Below, in pieces: positions 61,231 through 64,000 of a stretch of 64,000 nt of DNA. Source of the DNA: CAVYWD01 sp963772225 (GTDB lineage Bacteria > Myxococcota > Myxococcia > Myxococcales > UBA5297). Below the pieces are notes generated by a model. That model ran no database searches. It saw only the letters and a program-made list of their open reading frames with translations, and was not told the origin of the DNA. The DNA lies in NCBI GenBank assembly GCA_963772225.1, contig CAVYWD010000001.1:992001-1056000 (forward strand), written 5' to 3'. Position 1 is the first letter of the stretch. The number at the start of each line of letters is the position of its first letter. The position numbers were made by a program, and so were the translations under genes.

Positions 61231-63222
61231 TCACCCCTGAAACACCACCCGGTGCCGGCCGGCGGCCTTGGCGGCGTAGAGCCGGCGATCCGCCGCGCGC
61301 AGCAGCGTCTCCAGAGTGTCCCCGTCCTCCGGGAATCCCGCCACGCCGACGCAGAAGCTCGCGCGGAACGCCTCGCCCCTGTCGCCGCAGAACTCCATCT
61401 GGCCGAACTCCTCGAGCAGCCGCTGCAGCGCGCCTTCGATGCTGGCCGCGGTCTCCCCCGGGAAAGCCAGGATGAACTCCTCGCCTCCCCAGCGGCAGCG
61501 CAGGTCCTCCGCGCGGAAGCGGCGGGCCAAAAGCTGGCCCAGAGACGAGAGCACGCCGTCGCCGGCGAGGTGGCCATGGGTGTCGTTGACCGACTTGAAG
61601 TGGTCGAGGTCGATGAGCCCCAAGGCGAAGTTCCGCCCGTGGCGCCCGGCCTCCAGGAGCCGCGCGCGGAGCGCCTCCACGAACGGCCGCCGGAGGAGCA
61701 GCCCGGTCAGCGGGTCCTTGTCGTACCGCTCCCTCAGGAGCCGCGCCCGGTCGATGCGGACCTTGACCCGCGCGAGCAGCTCCTCGTCGAGCACCGGCTT
61801 GGTCAGGTAGTCGTCGCCGCCGGCCTGGAACGCGGCCAGCCGCGCCTCGGACCGGGACTCTCCCGTCAGGAACAGGATGGGCAGGTCCAGCCAGCGCGGG
61901 TTGGTCCGAAGCATCCGGCACACCTCGAACCCGCTCAGGCCCGGCATCAGCACGTCCAGCAGGAGCAGGTCGGGCGGCTTCTCGTCCAGCGCGTCGAGCA
62001 GGCGCTCCGGCTCCCTCAGGTGCTCGCAGGAGAGCCCCGCCGAGCGCAGCAGAGCACAAACCCGCTGCGCGAAATCCTCGTCGTCGTCCACCAGGAGCAC
62101 CTGGGGCCGCGTCGCGCGCTGGACCGCGACGAGCTGGCGCGCCGCCAGGTCGAAGGTCGCGGGCTCCATGGGCTTGATGAGGAAGAGCGAGGCGCCCGCG
62201 TGCGCCGCGGCGACCCGGTCCGCCGCCGCGCCCTGAGACGCGACGAACGCCACCGGCAGCGCCTCGCAGCCGGGCAGCGCGCGCAGCTCGCGGGCGAGCC
62301 GCGCCGCGTCCTCCACCGGCAGGTCGATGAGCAGCGCCTCCGGGTTCGCCCGCCCCACCCGCTCGAGCGCCTGGGCGGGCGAGCTGCACAGCGTGACGTC
62401 GTACAGCTGATGTCGGCCGACCTGCTCGGCGAACGACAGGAACGACGGGTCGCCGCTCGCCACCAGCAGGCGGCCCGCGTCCATGCGCGGCGCCGCGCGC
62501 GCCCGGCCCGGCGACGCCGCCGCGCTCTCGGACCGCGCCAACGTCAGCGCCAACGCCTGCTCCACCTCCAGCCAGTCGCGCTCGCCGCCCCCGGCCTGGC
62601 AGGCCCGGGCGAGCGCGTCCTCGACCAGGCCCGCGGCCTCGCCCACCTCCCGGTAGCCGTAGCTCCCCGCAGTGCCGCGCAGGCGGTGCGCGCGCATCTG
62701 CGCCTCGGCCGCGGCCGACGAGCTCGACGGGTCCGCGCGAACCTGCCGGCAGAGGCCGGCCAGGTCGCGCAGCTTCTGCGGGAGGTTCCGGGCGTATTCG
62801 CTCTTCAAATTGCGGAAGGCCTCCTCCACGCTCGGCGTCGGCCGAGCGCGCGCGCCGCGCGACGCGAGCTGGCCTTCTATTTCCTCGGCGAAGAGCGAAG
62901 GGACCACCGGCTTGTGGACGACGAGGCTGACGCCCAGCTCCTTCGTGAGCCGGTTGAACGACGCCAAGTCCCGCCAGAACGCAGAGACGAAGACCACCGG
63001 AAGGCAGCTCCCACTCTGGCGCAGCTTGGCGATCCAGTGGACCCCGTCCGCGTCGGGCAACAGGCCGTCGACGATGATGAGGTCCGGCCGCTCGCGCTGT
63101 AGGCATTGGTCCGCCTCGGCAGCCCGCGCCGCCTGGATCACGCGGTGCCCGCGCTGCTGCAGGACCGGGACGACCAGGGCGACGAAGTCGCGGTCGTCGT
63201 CGAGGAGGAGGAGGGTCTTCAT
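61231..63222 (-). CDS. response regulator with three receiver units, Hpt and GGDEF diguanylate cyclase
   Basis: A 663-residue signalling protein. Receiver 1 (residues 1-120) has LLLDDDRDF, LIIVDGLLPD and VHKPVV. An Hpt-like part (about 130-240) has MRAHRLRGTAGSYG with the phosphorylatable His. A degenerate receiver (about 260-370) has LLIDLPVED but lacks the acidic pocket. Receiver 3 (about 385-500) has LLVDDDEDF, LLLLDVLMPG and YLTKPV. The GGDEF domain has DPLTGLLLRRPF and RWGGEEFILAF and makes cyclic di-GMP. The start ATG overlaps the stop of the upstream histidine-kinase gene (ATGA), so they form a pair in a phosphorelay. Confidence 0.85.
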   Translation of the reverse strand: MKTLLLLDDDRDFVALVVPVLQQRGHRVIQAARAAEADQCLQRERPDLIIVDGLLPDADGVHWIAKLRQSGSCLPVVFVSAFWRDLASFNRLTKELGVSLVVHKPVVPSLFAEEIEGQLASRGARARPTPSVEEAFRNLKSEYARNLPQKLRDLAGLCRQVRADPSSSSAAAEAQMRAHRLRGTAGSYGYREVGEAAGLVEDALARACQAGGGERDWLEVEQALALTLARSESAAASPGRARAAPRMDAGRLLVASGDPSFLSFAEQVGRHQLYDVTLCSSPAQALERVGRANPEALLIDLPVEDAARLARELRALPGCEALPVAFVASQGAAADRVAAAHAGASLFLIKPMEPATFDLAARQLVAVQRATRPQVLLVDDDEDFAQRVCALLRSAGLSCEHLREPERLLDALDEKPPDLLLLDVLMPGLSGFEVCRMLRTNPRWLDLPILFLTGESRSEARLAAFQAGGDDYLTKPVLDEELLARVKVRIDRARLLRERYDKDPLTGLLLRRPFVEALRARLLEAGRHGRNFALGLIDLDHFKSVNDTHGHLAGDGVLSSLGQLLARRFRAEDLRCRWGGEEFILAFPGETAASIEGALQRLLEEFGQMEFCGDRGEAFRASFCVGVAGFPEDGDTLETLLRAADRRLYAAKAAGRHRVVFQG

Positions 63223-64000
63223 CGGCCGGAAACCTCGGGGAACAGTCCGCGCAGGAGCTCGCGGACCGCGCCGGCGAGCTCCTCGGGCGACGCACGTTCG
63301 GCGCCCAGGTGGCGCGCCAGCCCCAGCGCCAGCGCCGAGCGCTGGGCCGCCGTGAGCCCGCCGCCCGCAAGCACCACCAGCGCTGCGGGCGGAGCGCCGC
63401 CGAGACCCAGGCGCTCGAAGCCACCCTCCACAGGCACGTCGGCGTCGAGCACGACGAGGTCCGGCGGCGGAGCGGCGAGCGAGGCCGGCGCGGCCTCCAG
63501 GCACTCGGCGCCAACCGCCCGGAGGCTCGCTGCCCTGGCCGCGCGCGCCTGGCCGCCGGCGCCGACGAGCCGCGCGAGTGGCGCGCCGGGCCTGCGGACG
63601 GCGCGGCGGACCGCCCGCGCGAGCCGCTGCTTCTCGAAGGGCTCGGCGATCCACTCGACCAAGAGCGGGCGCGGCCCGGCGAGGACCACGGCCGGGACCT
63701 CCTGTGCCTCGGGGCGCAGGCGCAGCCGCTCGATCACCGCGAGCGCGTTGCCGTCCGGGAGGAGCGGGCCGGCCACCAGGACCTCGGGCAGCGCGCGCTC
63801 GAGCTTCTCCAGCGCCTCGCGGGCCGTGCCGGCGCGGTCGACCGCGAAGCCCGCGCCGGTCAGCGCGCTCGCGAGCGAGAGCGCCAGGTCCTCGTCGCCC
63901 TCGAGCAGGAGCGCCACCGGCCTCCCCGAGGGGTCGCGCTCGCTCGGCGCGACCGGCGGCGCGCCCGGCAGCTCGAAGAAGAAGGTGCTCCCGTGCCCGA
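63219..64000 (-). CDS. hybrid sensor histidine kinase, C-terminal part (runs off window)
   Basis: The minus-strand frame is open to the window edge. At the edge it reads GHGSTFFFELPGAPP, the G2 end of a histidine-kinase ATPase domain. A receiver-like domain follows (VALLLEGDEDLALSLASALT, LPEVLVAGPLLPDGNALAVI), then a second receiver-like unit (PPDLVVLDADVPVEGGFE). The likely phosphoacceptor Asp of the first is replaced by Ala/Gly (VLVAGPLL), so it may be inactive; the second keeps the VLDADVP acidic core. It is translationally coupled to the diguanylate cyclase gene and probably passes phosphate to it. Confidence 0.7.
   Translation of the reverse strand, partial: GHGSTFFFELPGAPPVAPSERDPSGRPVALLLEGDEDLALSLASALTGAGFAVDRAGTAREALEKLERALPEVLVAGPLLPDGNALAVIERLRLRPEAQEVPAVVLAGPRPLLVEWIAEPFEKQRLARAVRRAVRRPGAPLARLVGAGGQARAARAASLRAVGAECLEAAPASLAAPPPDLVVLDADVPVEGGFERLGLGGAPPAALVVLAGGGLTAAQRSALALGLARHLGAERASPEELAGAVRELLRGLFPEVSGR

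Overview
The window is GC-rich (roughly 70%) bacterial chromosome. The organism looks like a member of the Myxococcota or a related deltaproteobacterial group. The reasons are many short lipoproteins (two with DUF1566 domains), a PEGA-tailed Ser/Thr kinase beside an FHA-type sigma54-activator-like regulator, long dense reading frames, and a stacked receiver/GGDEF protein. This is inferred from gene content only; no rRNA or tRNA gene was seen to confirm it.

The centre of the window (about 6.1-42.2 kb) is dominated by an alternative, vanadium-type nitrogenase locus. On the minus strand, vnfD-vnfG-vnfK (19.9-16.7 kb) is followed by an unknown conserved-looking gene, a NifX-family gene, a ZIP metal transporter, a TonB-dependent receptor, a phosphonate-type ABC importer (ATPase, binding protein, permease), a three-gene module (binding-protein-like protein without signal peptide, HypB/UreG-like GTPase, soluble ABC ATPase) and a NifO-like ArsC-family protein. 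On the plus strand, 20.2-20.8 kb carries a second NifX-family gene and a Nif11-like small protein behind a sigma54-type promoter. A VnfA/AnfA-type sigma54 activator and a coupled small gene lie just beyond, on the minus strand. A second part of the locus (33-42 kb) has two divergent transcription units. Leftward is a TonB receptor plus a FecBCD-type metallophore importer. Rightward is a small Cys-rich protein, vnfE, vnfN and vnfX. Both units have near-consensus sigma54 promoters, and GTAC-containing sites lie between them. Read together: import of metal or metallophore, handling of metal inside the cell, FeV-cofactor assembly on VnfEN/VnfX, and the VFe protein itself, under one activator. vnfH, nifB and nifV are not in the window and must lie elsewhere.

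The left flank (0-6 kb) holds housekeeping or hypothetical genes (partial methyltransferase, MscS channel, PlsC acyltransferase, Mop molybdate-binding protein, lipoprotein) and a lower-GC AlbA-type gene that may be acquired. Between the two vnf parts lie a very large secreted M19-peptidase-like protein, a Cys-rich phospholipase-A2-like lipoprotein with a trypsin-like protease, and a scarred region with gene fragments, a Uma2 gene and a partial duplication of the FecE-type ATPase gene. The right flank (43-64 kb) holds a four-helix-bundle gene between hexanucleotide repeats, signalling genes, lipoproteins, a transposase fragment, an SMP-30-like protein, a redoxin/cytochrome-c-peroxidase fusion, small-molecule enzymes and a two-component/diguanylate cyclase pair cut by the window end.

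Caution: at least four otherwise intact genes (vnfD, the M19-like gene, the SMP-30-like gene and a FabMG-like gene) each carry a net +1 frameshift. This suggests uncorrected single-base sequencing errors, although real mutation cannot be excluded.
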